64,000 nucleotides of DNA from Crotophaga sulcirostris. Lineage: Eukaryota > Chordata > Aves > Cuculiformes > Crotophagidae. The stretch lies in NCBI GenBank assembly GCA_013397455.1, contig VYZB01000533.1, positions 1,606 through 65,605 of the forward strand, written 5' to 3'. Each line of letters begins with the position of its first letter. Positions within the stretch are counted from its first letter, which is position 1. Shown in pieces: positions 1-12,600 of the stretch. The notes under the pieces are model-generated. The model saw nothing but the letters and a program-made list of their open reading frames with translations, did no database searches and was not told the DNA's origin. The translations under genes and the position numbers were made by a program.

Positions 1-220
1 GTGTGTATTTTAATGAGCTGGTAATCTGGGATAAAACAAATGTGGCTCTGACTCAGCCACATACTTCTTATATCACCCGTCACTTAAGGTCACCCAGTTA
101 TTTCCTTGTGAAATGCAGCTAGTGTTTCCAATAAGAATATATGGTACTGCCTAGAGAATATTAATCAATGATAATATATCCTGCATGAGTATTTCATAAT
201 AACTGCTATTTCAGTTATGA

Positions 221-284
221 TTGTGATAAATGACCGAGTCCCAAATAGGAAAATTTCCAATTTATTTGAATGAATAAAGGCAAG
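221..284 (-). mobile_element. LTR 3'-end (U5) fragment, inverted copy
   Basis: These 64 bases are the near-exact reverse complement of 4780-4843, including the CTTGCCTTTATTCATTCAAA block and the terminal ATTTATCACAA. Upstream of the shared part (to higher coordinates) similarity stops, so only the end of the LTR is recognisable here. Confidence 0.6.
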
Positions 285-1616
285 TAAACATATCATGATT
301 TAATATTCAGTTCAAACTGCTTACAAGTGAGCAACAGGCTAGCATGCAGTCACCTGAATTACAGTTATTAATTCAAAGCATTAGAGAATACTCAAGAGTT
401 CTGAACTTTCTAACTATTAAGCTGAGAAGAAAAAAACAAATTATCGGCACAGATCTGACCAGACTTCCGATAACAATTCTACTGTCTGGATGTGCTGTCT
501 CACTAAAGCTACACTGATGCTAGCAAAGCAGACAGACTCTTCTCACCCTAGTCTTTACATGTGTCCATTCCACAGGAAAGTTTAAAGGCTGTGCATAATA
601 ACGTCAAATACCTTTAGACAGAAAGTCTCCTTCTGAGTGGAGCTGTTATACTATACTATACAATGCTATAACTCAACATCCAGAAACAATTTTAGCAGCA
701 GTAATAAGCCCTGGTGAAGGTGCATATATAAAGATTTTATATCAGTCTTCACACTCTGTGGGCACTTAACTCAGCAGGAAGCAAAAATTCACCTTGACAC
801 ATTGAAGAAGTGACCAGAGAACAAGCTCTCATTAAAAAAACAGCAAAGAGCCTTAAAAATCTGAAACAAGCAGAAGCTCCCAAATCTGCACTACAATCCT
901 AAAAGCCATCTTAGTTTCCTACACATTTCTCAGCTGGGATGCACAGTTACTCTAACTGTCCAAAGCCACACCACAAGTAGTTATTCTGAACACTAAAGCA
1001 AGGCTAGCCTCTACATTTGTGAGAACTAAAAACTAAGCTTGGTGTTAGCAACCACAGTGCAAAAGATTTACTAAAAGAAAAAAAAAAGCATGTAAAGATT
1101 GATGTGTCATTATGTGCACTCATACAAAATCCAGAATCTTGTTACTGGGAGCGAAGAGCTTTCCAAATTTAATATTACAATTTATGGGTACAACATGAAG
1201 TCACTTAGTCACACAACCTGCCCACCAGATATTCAAGCTATGTTTCCTAGAAGACAGAATTGCCTTCGCAGGCTCCTGCATACCCAGGGCACGTGAAGGA
1301 TACAAATCCACGAGCTGACTGGCTCTCCCTTCACTTCCCAGATGTAATATCTGACAGGTGCTCACTGGTCAGTGATGTAACAGATAAATAAAAGTTTTGC
1401 TTCAGCCAGATGGTGATCAGTAGGCAGTCGGGAAGAATGTAAGTTTCCAAATACCCAGTTCAGGGGAGAGGAGACAGGGATTTACACACCCCGTGTAAAG
1501 GATGGGATTTAGCAAGGTGTAACTCAAGAGGAGATAAGGAGGCAGGGACCATGGAATTTAGCAAAGCTATTAAAGAATGCAGACACAGGAACGTAGAAGG
1601 GGGGGGGGGGGGGTGG

Positions 1617-1918
1617 TGTCAAATGTTCAACACTGAGGAAGGCTGCCTGCCCTCCTCCAGCAAGCCCCCCCCGTCACCCAGAAGACTCACGGGGTGGTGG
1701 TATGCATGTATGGGAGAGGGGGGGTAACAAATGCAAATGAACTACGGGAACTCAGTTGAGTATGTATAAGTACCCTAAATAAATGTACTCGAGCGGGACC
1801 AAACAGTGTGCACAGGGGAGGGCCCATCCTCTTATGCACCCAGCGCTGTAAATAAATGTCTTTGCTTCCAAGACTTGGTCCTCTCTAAAATTGCATCTGT
1901 GAGCCGGCATTTCTCACA
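1617..1918 (+). mobile_element. probable solo LTR of an avian endogenous retrovirus
   Basis: The block has LTR architecture on the plus strand: a TATA-like GTATAAG near 1765, a polyadenylation signal AATAAA after the CACCCAGCGCTGT motif near 1840-1855, and an end in TTCTCACA at about 1918. The CACCCAGCGCTGT motif is shared with the LTR at 4387-4845. The left edge at a TGTC is a guess, and no clear target-site duplication was seen. No viral genes flank it. Confidence 0.5.
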
Positions 1919-2119
1919 GTGATCTCCATTCCCTCTGCATGCAAATCCTAACTTGTAGGAGCTCGTCCCTTTCATTCCGAGGACTTTTAAAATCTCAAGC
2001 TGCAAAAAGTCTTTCAATAGAACTCCTGGCTGATTTCACTGGTGCCTCTAGTCCTGACCAAGCAAGAGAAGTTCAGCCGGGCGCTTCCCAGATGGCCTCT
2101 GTACTCAATTCGATGTTGT

Positions 2120-2560
2120 TCATTAACAGACAGACTAACGAACACCCGGGGGGACTCCGCCCCGTCCCGTCCACCCCACCAGCCGCCCCTGCTCACCTCC
2201 CTGCTCCCTCAGCGCCAGGACGGAGGCCACGTAGTGCGCCAGGTCGAAAAAGGGGAACATGGGCAGCCGCGAGAAAAGCAGCGGCACCTCACCGAGCTCC
2301 ATGACCGCGCGGCGGCGGCGCCAAGGAACGACAACCGCGCCGCCCGTGCAATTTATGCCCCTGCCGGCCGCCGTCAGGGGGCGGGGCGGGGCGGGGCGAG
2401 GCGCTGCTGCTCTGGGCCCCTCGCTGCGAGAAGGGCCTTGGGGCGGTGCAGCCCGCAGGGGAGGGGGGCGGGGCTGAGGTGGAGAGCGAGTGTTGTGAGG
2501 AGCGGCTGAGGGAAGCGGGGGTGGTTAGGCTGGAGGCTTGAGGGGGGCCGTGCCGCACTC
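2120..2560 (-). promoter_or_regulatory. TMEM38B: TMEM38B CpG-rich promoter region
   Basis: GC and CpG density rise sharply around the TMEM38B start codon. Overlapping GC boxes (GGGCGGGGCGGGGCGGGGCG type, Sp1-like) lie at 2377-2398, 75-95 bases upstream of the ATG. A TATA-like CATAAAT reads on the minus strand at about 2350-2358. The outer part from about 2480 is CR1-derived. The transcription start cannot be placed from sequence alone. Confidence 0.65.
2197..2302 (-). CDS. TMEM38B: TMEM38B (TRIC-B), first coding exon
   Basis: This is the first coding exon of the trimeric intracellular cation channel type B, an ER/nuclear membrane potassium channel that balances charge during calcium release from stores. 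The exon gives 35 codons plus one base. Residues 10-25 read FSRLPMFPFFDLAHYV, matching the human N-terminus with its FSR..MFPFFD.AHY core. The start ATG complement is at 2300-2302 and opens into a GC-rich leader. The exon ends at a consensus GTGAGC donor (complement at 2191-2196). The remaining exons lie beyond the left edge, so only the amino end is seen here. The first-exon N-terminus differs from mammals (MELGEVPLL), as is usual for this protein. Identification rests on this short match plus synteny with TAL2 and FKTN. Confidence 0.9.
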
Positions 2561-2872
2561 TACAGCTGCCTGAAAGGAGGCTGTGATGAGGCGGGTGTTG
2601 GTCTCCTCTCCCAAGTGACAGGCGATAGGACAAGGGGAAACGGCCTCAGGTTGCGCCAGGGAAGGTTCAGATTAGACATCAGGAACAATTTCTTCACCGA
2701 AAGGGTTGTCAGGCACAGGCACAGCGGCACAGGGAGGTGGTTCAGTCCCCATCCCTGCAGGTGTTTTTTAAAAGACAGGTGGATAAAGTGCTTAGGGATC
2801 TGCTTTAGTAGTGGACAGGTATGGTTGGACTCGATGATCTCACAGGTCTTTTCCAACCAGATGGTGCTGTGA
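2480..2872 (+). mobile_element. CR1 LINE 3' fragment
   Basis: The 3' end of a CR1 retrotransposon. The left part aligns base by base with the CR1 copy at 20589-20700 (the GAG.GGCTGAGGGA...TTAGGCTGGAG and CTGCCTGAAAGGAGG blocks). The right part carries the typical 3' end GGTTGGACTCGATGATCTCACAGG and ends in a CTGTGATTCC-like tail. The element is 5' truncated, as most CR1 copies are. Its GC-rich left end merges with the TMEM38B CpG island. Confidence 0.9.
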
Positions 2873-2889
2873 TTCCCTACACCTTATCC

Positions 2890-4386
2890 TGGCAGCCTTG
2901 AACATGACAGGCAGCTGATTCCTTTCAGCATTATTGCCATATTTTGGGTATCTGAACCCCTGACATCTCTGCTGAGTCTCGTTTGCCTCTTTTTACAAAA
3001 GCCCGGTAGTCTTCCATGATCAGTCAGTCTCCGTGATGAACTTGAGATTGGTTATGCCTTGTGCCCCAGAGCCTTCTCTTACACTTGTGCTTCTTCCCTG
3101 TCATACATGGCTGCAGCCAGCTGTCCTTAACTCGCAAATCACTTACCAGGTGTAACTGCAATACCCTACCTTTATCTCTTTTGTTTCTTCCCTGTCGCAT
3201 GGAATTTTTTCAGTTCATCAAGAGCTCCAACATGGTTTTTTTCACCTGCCTAATAATTTCTGAGGGTATTAATGTATACCAGATCCTGATCAGACCTTAG
3301 CAGAAACCCTTTTTAATATATCTTTACATCCACTTGGTAGCGAAGACCATTGTTAATGGTATTATCTTCTAAAAGTAGATCTCTAGCCAGTTTTGCATCA
3401 GTCCTACAGTGCTTTCAATAAAACTAGTTTGCTCATGAGCTTCCCAAGTGAAACATTACCAAAGATCCACTAGCTCCAAGATTTGCAACACCTGTGTTTT
3501 CTTTGTCCACTAGATTGGCTACCTTATTGTGGCACTGTTCTTGATGGACCTATGTTATGGGTGATTTTTCATTTTTTCAGCGTATTAGCTGGTTTGCTTG
3601 TTTTGTGGAGTTTTTTGTTTGTTTTTTTTTTTTTTAATCTGGGACTGGGAGTTAAATTTACTGGTTTGTGAGCCTCTGGCTGGTTTTCTTACTAAAGAAA
3701 AGCACCATTTTTCCCTTTTCTATTCAATTTCCACAAGCTGATGAAAAAAACTTGTTAATGGCTTTAAGATTTGCACACTGTGTGGTAAAGTTAATCAAAT
3801 AAAGCAGTCTGAAAATGCACAACTGCCACAAGCATTTTTAATGTTGTTCTTTGCCTACCAAGAACTAATTTCAGGAAATAACTGGAATAACTGTGGGATC
3901 ATTTTTAGGAAAAGGCTTATGCGGGGAAAGATAACAAAAACACCTGCACTTTTCTCAGAATAATTTTACCTCACCAAATAGTAGGGCATTCTTTTAGGCA
4001 TTCTTTCCTTTGATATTCCTCTTATCAGCACCATATACATAGAATGAGTTCTCATTATTCTCAATACCTCTTTCTGTTTGTCCTGTGACTCATTTTCTCC
4101 CTCACACTTGTGTTCTATGCTTGTACCTGGTTTCTGTTTTCAGGACATTTCCACCCTCTAATCTTTTACTAATTTTACTAAGATTTCTAATTCTTATTTC
4201 TTGTTGTGCTTATTTTTATGTGCAGACATGGAAAGGACAGTTTGTTTTCTAGAGCAGAATATTGCTTTGCCACAGTTGATAGATTGTAAGACATAATAAA
4301 TTAGTAAGCTGTGTTCTCTGGCAGAAATCTATTCAGCATCATTTGGTTTCCCACTGGACAGTGTGAGATATGTTTACTTGATTGGT
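2890..4386. other. intergenic, no gene recognised
   Basis: T-rich unassigned sequence between the CR1 copy and the LTR. Short open frames here show no recognisable domain and no matching splice sites. Confidence 0.5.
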
Positions 4387-4845
4387 GTCAATGAAGGATA
4401 ATACTGGGGCCAGAGTAGGGTGTGACCCTCTCTGTGAGTAGGGTCTTTGGCCACTCTAGTCTTTCCCTGTATAGCCGCAGGCCATGTAAATAGTTCCCGA
4501 CAAAACCAACTCTGTTGCTGACCGTACTTGTTGCTAAGGGCATAAAGTTGTAAAGCGCATGCGTGGAGTTCGGGTTCGTCCTAGCGGTGAGCTACGGAAA
4601 ACTATTAGATCTTCACCCTTACCCTGGAGGTGAAGAGGACGATCCCTGGAGAAGACATGAGAAGACACGCCTACCAGTCATGAATATGTATTAGCAAAGA
4701 GAATATAAACTAAAAGCAAGACTGTATGGGTGTGCGTCCTTGGTAGAGCTGAGGCTCTCGGCACACCCAGCGCTGTTTGCTTGCCTTTATTCATTCAAAT
4801 AAATTGGAAATTTTCCGATTTGGGACTGGATCATTTATCACAACA
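4387..4845 (+). mobile_element. probable solo LTR of an avian endogenous retrovirus
   Basis: About 460 bases run from TGTCAATGAAGG to ATCACAACA, with a U3-like part, a TATA-like GAATATAAACT near 4698, the motif CACCCAGCGCTGT at about 4763, and an AAATAAA polyadenylation signal near 4798. This is the expected order of LTR elements. No gag, pol or env sequence is adjacent, so it looks like a solo LTR. Edges are approximate. Confidence 0.6.
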
Positions 4846-7800
4846 GTGATAGGTGACTATATAGCTGCAGCAACATAGGAGTTACTGACAGTTTTATAGC
4901 ATGTAGCGATCGTCTACCCATAGGCTGTAGAAATGCTAGACCGTGTCTACTCCTTGCAGTACTGTTTTATTCCCACTGAGTGGCATCAGTTTCATTACTA
5001 GAAAGTGGAAACTATTCAGACTGTATTGTGTGTGATCATAAAAGGAGAGGGAGGGAAATAAAAATGGCAATCGCCACAAGAGATCTATAGTGACACACAA
5101 GAAAAATGTAATTTGGGCCAAAAATGTGTTGTGCCTTATGGCAATGTCTGCACTGCAGCTACGGCTGTGCCTAAACCTCATGTAGATATACCCAAGTTGT
5201 CTAAAATGCCAGCAATGATACTGCTACCAGTGCTATCATGTAGCAGATTGGTAATAGCTACCTGAATCTCAAATCGGGACCTCAAATACATACTGCATCC
5301 TCTTTCAGGGGGCCTTCACTGCACCTGAAGCATTGCATTCCAAAGGAGAGATAGCTAGTGTGGAAGTAGATTTCCACAAGCCAGTGGAGCAGTTAGGTGG
5401 GAAATGTTTGTTAACTGACCCATCTAAACTGAAAGGAAGTTCTGGTGCTTTTTTCACCTCCAAAAGCAGCAGAAAGTAAGAATAGCAGTTTCACTAAGTT
5501 TGCAGATAACTGAGGAGAGATTCATGAGGTTTCTGTGCATTTAGAGTAGTGTCTTAGGAGAGCATAAGACAGAGGAACCCACCAAAGAGAAGTCAGATCA
5601 AGGAACACGGTCTGTGTGATAAAAGTAGAGTATCAAATAAGAAAACTTAAAATTAGTCATTGATTTTCCAGCTGTCCCAGATATTTCAGAAATAATTTAA
5701 AGCTAACAGAGACTAAGCACCTCTGAAATAATCCTGTTCATCATAGGACCCACTATGCTGATGCTGAGAGGACTGTGGCAGTGTGAGAGGACAGTATTAG
5801 TATGTAAGCTAGGTACACTTCTCTGTGTGTGACACAATTTTTTTGTCTTTTGCTGATTTCAAGCTGGAAGAACAGATACCTCCTTTCTTTGTTTCTTGGG
5901 GTTAGAGTAGTAAAAAGAGCTGAGCACACTATGCATATAAGAAATGTAAAGATAGACTGATTACTGTTCTGCTCTATTGCATGAGTGTAAAGCTCAACAT
6001 GTGAACAAGGAACAAGCCTGAACTGACTCTCTTGCCCAAGGAACCATAACATGACTTTAAATAAAAACACTGTAGACACCTGCTGATTAGCTACCCAGCT
6101 TCCATATGTGTCAGTGTAATTTTAGAACGGTTAGTTATTCTTTCCAAGAGAAAAATCATATATTAATACAATTATTTTCTTAATTTGCTTCAGAAAGCGT
6201 TCCAGCTGTTTGTGAAGTTGCCACATTTTTACTTCTGAAACAGCTGTGAAAGTCTAGGATGTTACATACCTGACAGCTGTTCCTGACTGCTGCCTTCTTG
6301 CATGTCATAACTGATCCTGGGTAGAGAGTGGTTCTTGGTCCATTCTAGGCAAAGCTGAAACCACCACACAACACCTGACAATATCAAAGAGAGAAGTAAT
6401 GAAAAGAGTTGGTTTCAAAGAGAGTGCATGTTCCCATCTTTAATCTCCATGGACTGTGGTATCAGTAACATATTGCTCCCTGGACCTTACAGAAGCTGTG
6501 GAAGACAGAAACTAGAGCTGTCAAAACTGATTTGTTTGATGTGTCCATTTCAAATGGCAAATTTGCCAGTTTAGTGTTTGAAAAGAAGGTATGTGCACCT
6601 AGCATGGCTGATGAAGTTGCTGCTAAATGTGGGATGTGCTTATTTAGTGTATTATTTCATAATGTCTGGGATCCTACAGACATTGATCTGGAATTCAAAA
6701 ATGGTGCCTTAGAAAAAAAAAGGGAGGACTTCTTTAGTTATCAGTATACCTCTTGAAACACTGACATCTGTACTCTACTTCCTAAAATTAGGAAATGATA
6801 AATATTCCTACTTTATGGATTATTGGATTAAATTTATTTACCTTTCTTAGAAGATCTTCTTCGTTTTTTTCCATGCCATCTTCAGCATTTAGTTATGGCT
6901 TAGTACACCTCTCAGTCTCCTGTGTCTCCTTGAGAATCTGCCTGTTCATCCCATCTTTGTCACCTCACTCTTGTGCATGCTTTCGACTCAAGTATTCAGA
7001 CCTCACCTTTACCTCTGCACGCCTTCCAATTTTGTGGTTCACTACTGTTACCCTCCTTCTTTTCCGCAATCTTCTTCCCATGGGTTGCCTTCTCCTATCT
7101 CCTTTCCTTTCTTTTCTGTGAACTAAAATGTTTGAAAGAATTAGCTGAGAAAATAAATCATAGGAAGTTGACGTGGACATTTATGTCCTAACACAACATT
7201 ACTTTGGTTTATCTTCCTTATGTGCTGGTTGCTGCCAATATAGTTTGCAACGCAGAGAAATAGAAGTGTTTCTTAAGTTGAGCAACAGCATTGCTTAGAT
7301 TTATGTCTGCCTCAGATCCCTTCTCTCTCACACTGGATTATATTCTCACATATATTTATTAATCTATTTTAAATGTCTCTTCTCCTACAACCTTTTAAGC
7401 AGCAGCATTCCTCTGTGAAGCCTGGGTCGGTGGACTTGAGCAGTTTGTAGCCAATACTGGTGGGTCTGTCCAGGAGGTCTCCAGCACATACCCTTAGGTT
7501 ATGTCCACACAATTAGGCAAGGCGTATCCTTAAGGGTCTTGAGTTACATAGTCATGACTTCATGTAGAGCTGAATTCAGGTGCTAGGGGTATCCCATATG
7601 GAAGTTATGATCTTGGCTGCAGGGAGGTAGATCTTTTAGAAATGGTCACTAGAGTCCTGAGTGTTCTGTTCTTTTAATCTCTGCTTAGATTTCAGTGTTG
7701 GGTTAAGCCTCTTCTTCACATCTTATTCCTTAACAGTATACTTTTTGAACAGAACTGACGTCTAGAATGGGCTTGAAATCTTACCTTCTGTATCTCCATA

Positions 7801-9426
7801 CTGCATCATTAGATGTATTAGTAGATGCTTAGTTCACAGGACTGAAACAGGTATCGTATGTCACAATACTACTTAGGAGTTTCTAATGAGGCTAAAGCCC
7901 ATTGCATTAAACTCTCTATGAATATAAAGCAAGCGAAACATCCTTGGTTGATATAACTTACTATCTCTATGAACAAGGAGTTTGGAAAAGCAATGTTGTA
8001 GGTAAGGTTATCCCTCAGGTCAGGAGAAAGACAAGGCAACAAAGCAAAACCTTCTTCTACTAAACTAGGAGTCTGTTCATCTCCTTTGTCAAATCCTTGC
8101 CAGTCTGATGTCACTCCCAGAAAAGGATACAGTAAGACCACACACAATTCAAATCACCATGCCTCAAATTACTCCTGTGCAGTAAACCCTGCTGTCTAAC
8201 AGACTCTGTTAGATGCATCAGCAGGGCAAAGGCCTAGGTCTTTAAAGCTGATTGGATATAAGTGGATTCCAGGTGTTCCAGTACCTTCAAGAATCTGGCC
8301 TTCAGGGAGCACAGGATCTGGGATTACTGGTTATCTCAGATTTCAAGCTGTTTGTTTAATCAGATGTATTTACGTGTAATATAACACAGCTTATATAAAT
8401 ACTATTTGGTTTAGCTCCCATCTGATAAGCTTCCCAGGGAAAAGAAGAAAAGCAAGGAACATTTCCATGCCTATTATGAACACAGACACTCCAATCAACT
8501 TGTGAGAATTTCAGAAAGCATACTCTTTATATTTGAATTAAACTGTTAATCTTACATTTCTGGTGGTTTTTTTGGAACCTTTGCTTTTTTACTCCACTCA
8601 TAGTGTTATTTAGAGCTAGTTTTGTTAAATCTTGATATATACATCGTAATGCATCACACATTCAGCAAATGAGATGTCAGATCTAGAAAAGCAGTGCTGG
8701 CAAGGTACTGCATATTTTCTACTCTATCAAATAAACTAGATGTAATCCCCTCTCCCAAACATAATGCAAATATGGCTGAACCTAAGACTGAACCTGAGAT
8801 GACAGCTCTAAGATGGTCATTTTTCCTGTTTCATTTGCTTTCATAAAATGGTGTCCTGAAATATTATACTTAAGGCTGCAGGACTGAACAATAGTCTGCC
8901 CTGCATGAGAAAGAGGAGCCATCCTGTTTAAGGTAGAGTGCAGCAGAAATGTCTTACTTCCATCTCCTGTTTTCCCTCTTGATAGCAAAGGATTTATCTT
9001 CACCAGAGGCAGAAATTGTGTCTCAGAAACTGATCTGAATTTCTGCCTGAAAGGGGCGTAGAACAAAAAAAAGGACATTACCGAAACAGTTAATATTCCC
9101 TGTATGCCTTTCGCTAGTAACCAGTATTCACCAGAGTTTTAGGAAGCGAGTTCTGGCCCATCTATTTCTGGAAGTGTTGTAATGCATTTTTCTCAGTCTT
9201 GTCATCTCTGCAGTCATGTACTTATAGACAGTGCTTTTATTATGCGTGAAAACAAAGTGCCTCCTTCCAATGATTTCCAGCATAAAACACAAAATGCACT
9301 TATGGTTTGTGACAAATATGCTCAGCAGAGACAGTGGTAGCGTCATGCTCACTCACACCATTCTTGGAACCAGCTCAGACCAACACACAGACCTGATCCT
9401 GTACTGGTATGAGTATCCTGAGGAAT
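4846..9426. other. intergenic, no gene recognised
   Basis: About 4.6 kb with only short, low-complexity chance open frames. No repeat family, exon or RNA gene could be identified by reading. Confidence 0.5.
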
Positions 9427-9612
9427 AAGCAAGGTCCTGCAAGCAAGTCAAGGGAGGTAGTCCACCACACTCTTCAACACTGGTGAGGCTACATCGGGAG
9501 TGCTATGTCCAGTTCTGGCCTTCCCAGCACAAAAGAGACATGGACTTACTGGAGCAGGTTCAGTGGAGGGCCACAAAGATGATGAAAGGATTTGAATATC
9601 TTTCATAGATTT
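9427..9612 (+). mobile_element. CR1 LINE fragment (internal/3' part)
   Basis: The sequence follows the CR1 late ORF2 region: GCAAGGTCCTGCAAGCAAGTC, then a GTGAGGCTACATCGGGAGTG block, GTCCAGTTCTGG, and GGGCCACAAAGATGATGAAA. It ends before the CR1 3' terminus and is old and truncated. Confidence 0.85.
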
Positions 9613-12600
9613 CCAGGGCCCACCTGGCTAAATGAAGACAAATCAATGATTGATCTAAAAGAAATTTGTACAGGCATTCTTAGAAATAAGATTGGCATTG
9701 GCATGCTAAATCTGCACTAAGGGAAAAGAAAGGAAGAGAGGAAGGGGAGAGAGAGAAAAAAAAAGTGCAAGGACACCACCTGGGCTCTGGTCCTCCTTTC
9801 TCCCAGGCTGGTGGGCACACTGCAAGTGGCCCTCTTGAAGAGTATTATTTTTATTTTTTGGTGGGCCTGCACAGTGCTTCTGTGGTTTGAGGTAGGAAAA
9901 CAGGTTGTTTAAGGCAAACAATAAGAATCAGTCTCTTACAACTTTTTCCTGACCAATTCCAGATGTAGCAAAAGTAATGTTGGTAAACCCAGGCAGGGGA
10001 TGCTGTCAGCTCCTGCAGGTGGATGAGGTCCATATTTAGAGTTGTGAGTGCCAGTCTGCAAAGTCCCTGCCCATTATTCAATAAATTTCAAGTGCAGCCT
10101 CAGTGTAGTTGGACAGATGAGGTTGTATGTGCTCAGAAGCCATCTAGTGCCATCCAATGAACAATTTGTGGGCCATACTTCAACTACTAGATTCTGGGAA
10201 GGATTAGTTAAGGAGAAGAAAAAGCAATGTTCAACAGGAAACAGACTTCTCATTGTGCACCTTCATTGTATATTCTCTGTGCTCCCTTTTCTGCTTAGTA
10301 GCACAGGCCAGTTTGGGACACTCTAAATTGTCAAGAGCAGCAAGGGGTTACCCAGAGTGTGCTTTGTTTGGCAATACAGACAGCTTTTTTTGTTAACTGA
10401 CTTGAACCCATTGTCTGTGCTCCACCCCCACCGTACCCTCTTTCCTGTCCTCACCATCCTCATCCCCAGCCCAGCTCACCCTCTGCAGATCCCCTTACAG
10501 TCTATGGGTTCATGAAGTACAAATTAGCATAATCAGATTAGCTGCATGAGGTTGTTCAGCATGGACCTGAAAAGGAAGAAAAAGAAAAAGTGATTCACAA
10601 AGAGAAGCCATGAGGAGGGTAGAAGGGGGTGCTATTGCTGTTGTGCTGTGGTGCTGAAAACTTGCACCTGCATAGCAAGCAGATCCTCTTCTCACTAAGG
10701 ACTCTTAGATGGTATTAAAGCATAGGAATTAATTGGGGGGAGGGTAAGAAGGCAGAGAAAGGATGACAGGAGAGCTGGGATGAAGAGGAGAGGAGAGATT
10801 AGATTAATTGAATTATCTGGACTGGGAATGTATGGTTTGCTGACAGTGGGAAACATTGTTTGATTCCTATTCATCATGGAGAGGAGATCAGTTTGGTAAT
10901 CTGGACTATCAAGATAAGAGTTTTAGAGTCTCTGCAGGACACTGATAAGAAGCATGGTAGGAAAAAAAGCGCAGGGGATGCTTCTTTTTCTTTTTTGCTG
11001 GGCATTTTCTGTGGTGGGCTTGCATCACCAAGTGTAGTAAACAATCTACTTGATTACTTTAGTGCCTGCCCTTATTTTCTGATTTCTGCCCTTGCTGGGT
11101 GAAGAACACTCCCAGAGGACTCAAGACTCAAATCCATAGCCACAGGTTTTAAAAGCAGCTAGGTCTTTATATGCTTATTTATTCAGGAACATGAGATGAA
11201 ATGACTTGATGGTGCATTTTTTTTAAAAAAAATCTTCAGGTATCTTCCAAGGCAGCTTTCACACTGCTGAATTTACAGCTGAATTCCCTGACCAGTCACC
11301 CTTGTCTTTCTGAGGTATCTTAAAAGCATGCATGGACAGAGATTACTAGAACAGCACCCCAAAAAGCAGTTAGGTCAACCCTAAAATGTTTTAAGTAGAG
11401 CCCACAAGATCAAGAGTCTTACTGATCCTTAGCCATAGACTTTTTCAGTACTTCACAGGGTCAGGATAAAAGTAAACATAAATATCAGGATAAGTCAAGT
11501 TTTGAGGCAGTATTTATGGCAAGACTCTGGGTAAGTCAACCCTGCAGTTTTCAAGAAGAAATACTGTCTTGGTTTGATTTACCTTAACAGCACATGGCAG
11601 AGAAATGCTGAAAGGTTTTTTTTACTGTTTTATCAGCATTTTCCTTTCTTTGACTTTAGAAATAAGCAATTAACTTATAACTTTATTTTTAAGGGAAATA
11701 TTGATATAAACAATTTATATCAATTGATATAATCAATGTTTGTCTGTACTGATTCAGCAACCTCTACTCTTAGGAGATGTTTGAAAGTAATAGGAGGCAC
11801 TGTATCAGGGCTTTTAGAATTACATAGACTTACTTGTTAGATGTAAGTTTGACTTGCTTGTTAGACATAACAGAAACAAGGTGATGGTGTTTTGTTTTCT
11901 GTAGATGATATACAGAGAAATGAAACAGAAATTTATCCCCCACAAGAAGAGTAGTGCCCATCCAGGTATGTCAGACATGGGAGAATCATCCCACATGCTT
12001 TCTCCCACTTTTCTTTACAGTTTGTTTCATTTTGATTCTTGTAATTTTTCCTTAAAGAATAATTATTTAAATTTTAAAGGCAAAAATTGTGATTTTCCCT
12101 TTGCACTTGACCTTAAGTGAATTTCAACATGGACTTCAAGGAGATGGTAAGGGTAGAACAGAATGACAGACAAGACAGGCATATGTATATGTTTTCTAAT
12201 GTATTCAGTCATTTAGTTCAAAATTGACAGGTAAGATTACACTGCTGAAGTTACCTGCCATGAACTTCTCCCGTCACTTCTAAGTCTGAGAGCTGGGGAG
12301 CACCCATTTGCATTCCACACCTCTATGCAGAAAAGTTGTCTTTGAGACTGAGCTGTCCTGTGCCAAACACAGAACTGGCCACTCTTCTCTGCCTGGAAAT
12401 TTAGGAAAACCTTTGCAGCATAGCTGAGGAGGAAGAGCCGGAGTGGGTAGCTCCATTCAGCACTGATGCTATTTTAGTTTCCATTCAAATAGTGGGAACA
12501 TTTCCCACCCAAGCAGATTGTGCCAGCACTGATCACTTTTGGCAAGTCCAGCCTGCTGAACTCACATGCTCTGTCGGGGACTCTCAACTGGCAATCAACC

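Larger units (their letters stand above)
1..2196 (-). other. TMEM38B: TMEM38B intron 1 (5' part)
   Basis: This is non-coding sequence downstream of the TMEM38B exon 1 donor. No further TMEM38B exon was recognised. It holds an LTR fragment (221-284), a probable solo LTR (about 1617-1918) and a 15-G run at 1599-1613. The rest is AT-rich and unassigned. Confidence 0.6.

Noticed and set aside
2042..2509. A 155-codon plus-strand open frame over the TMEM38B promoter
   Set aside because: It is antisense to the TMEM38B first exon and CpG island; low stop density there is due to GC content.
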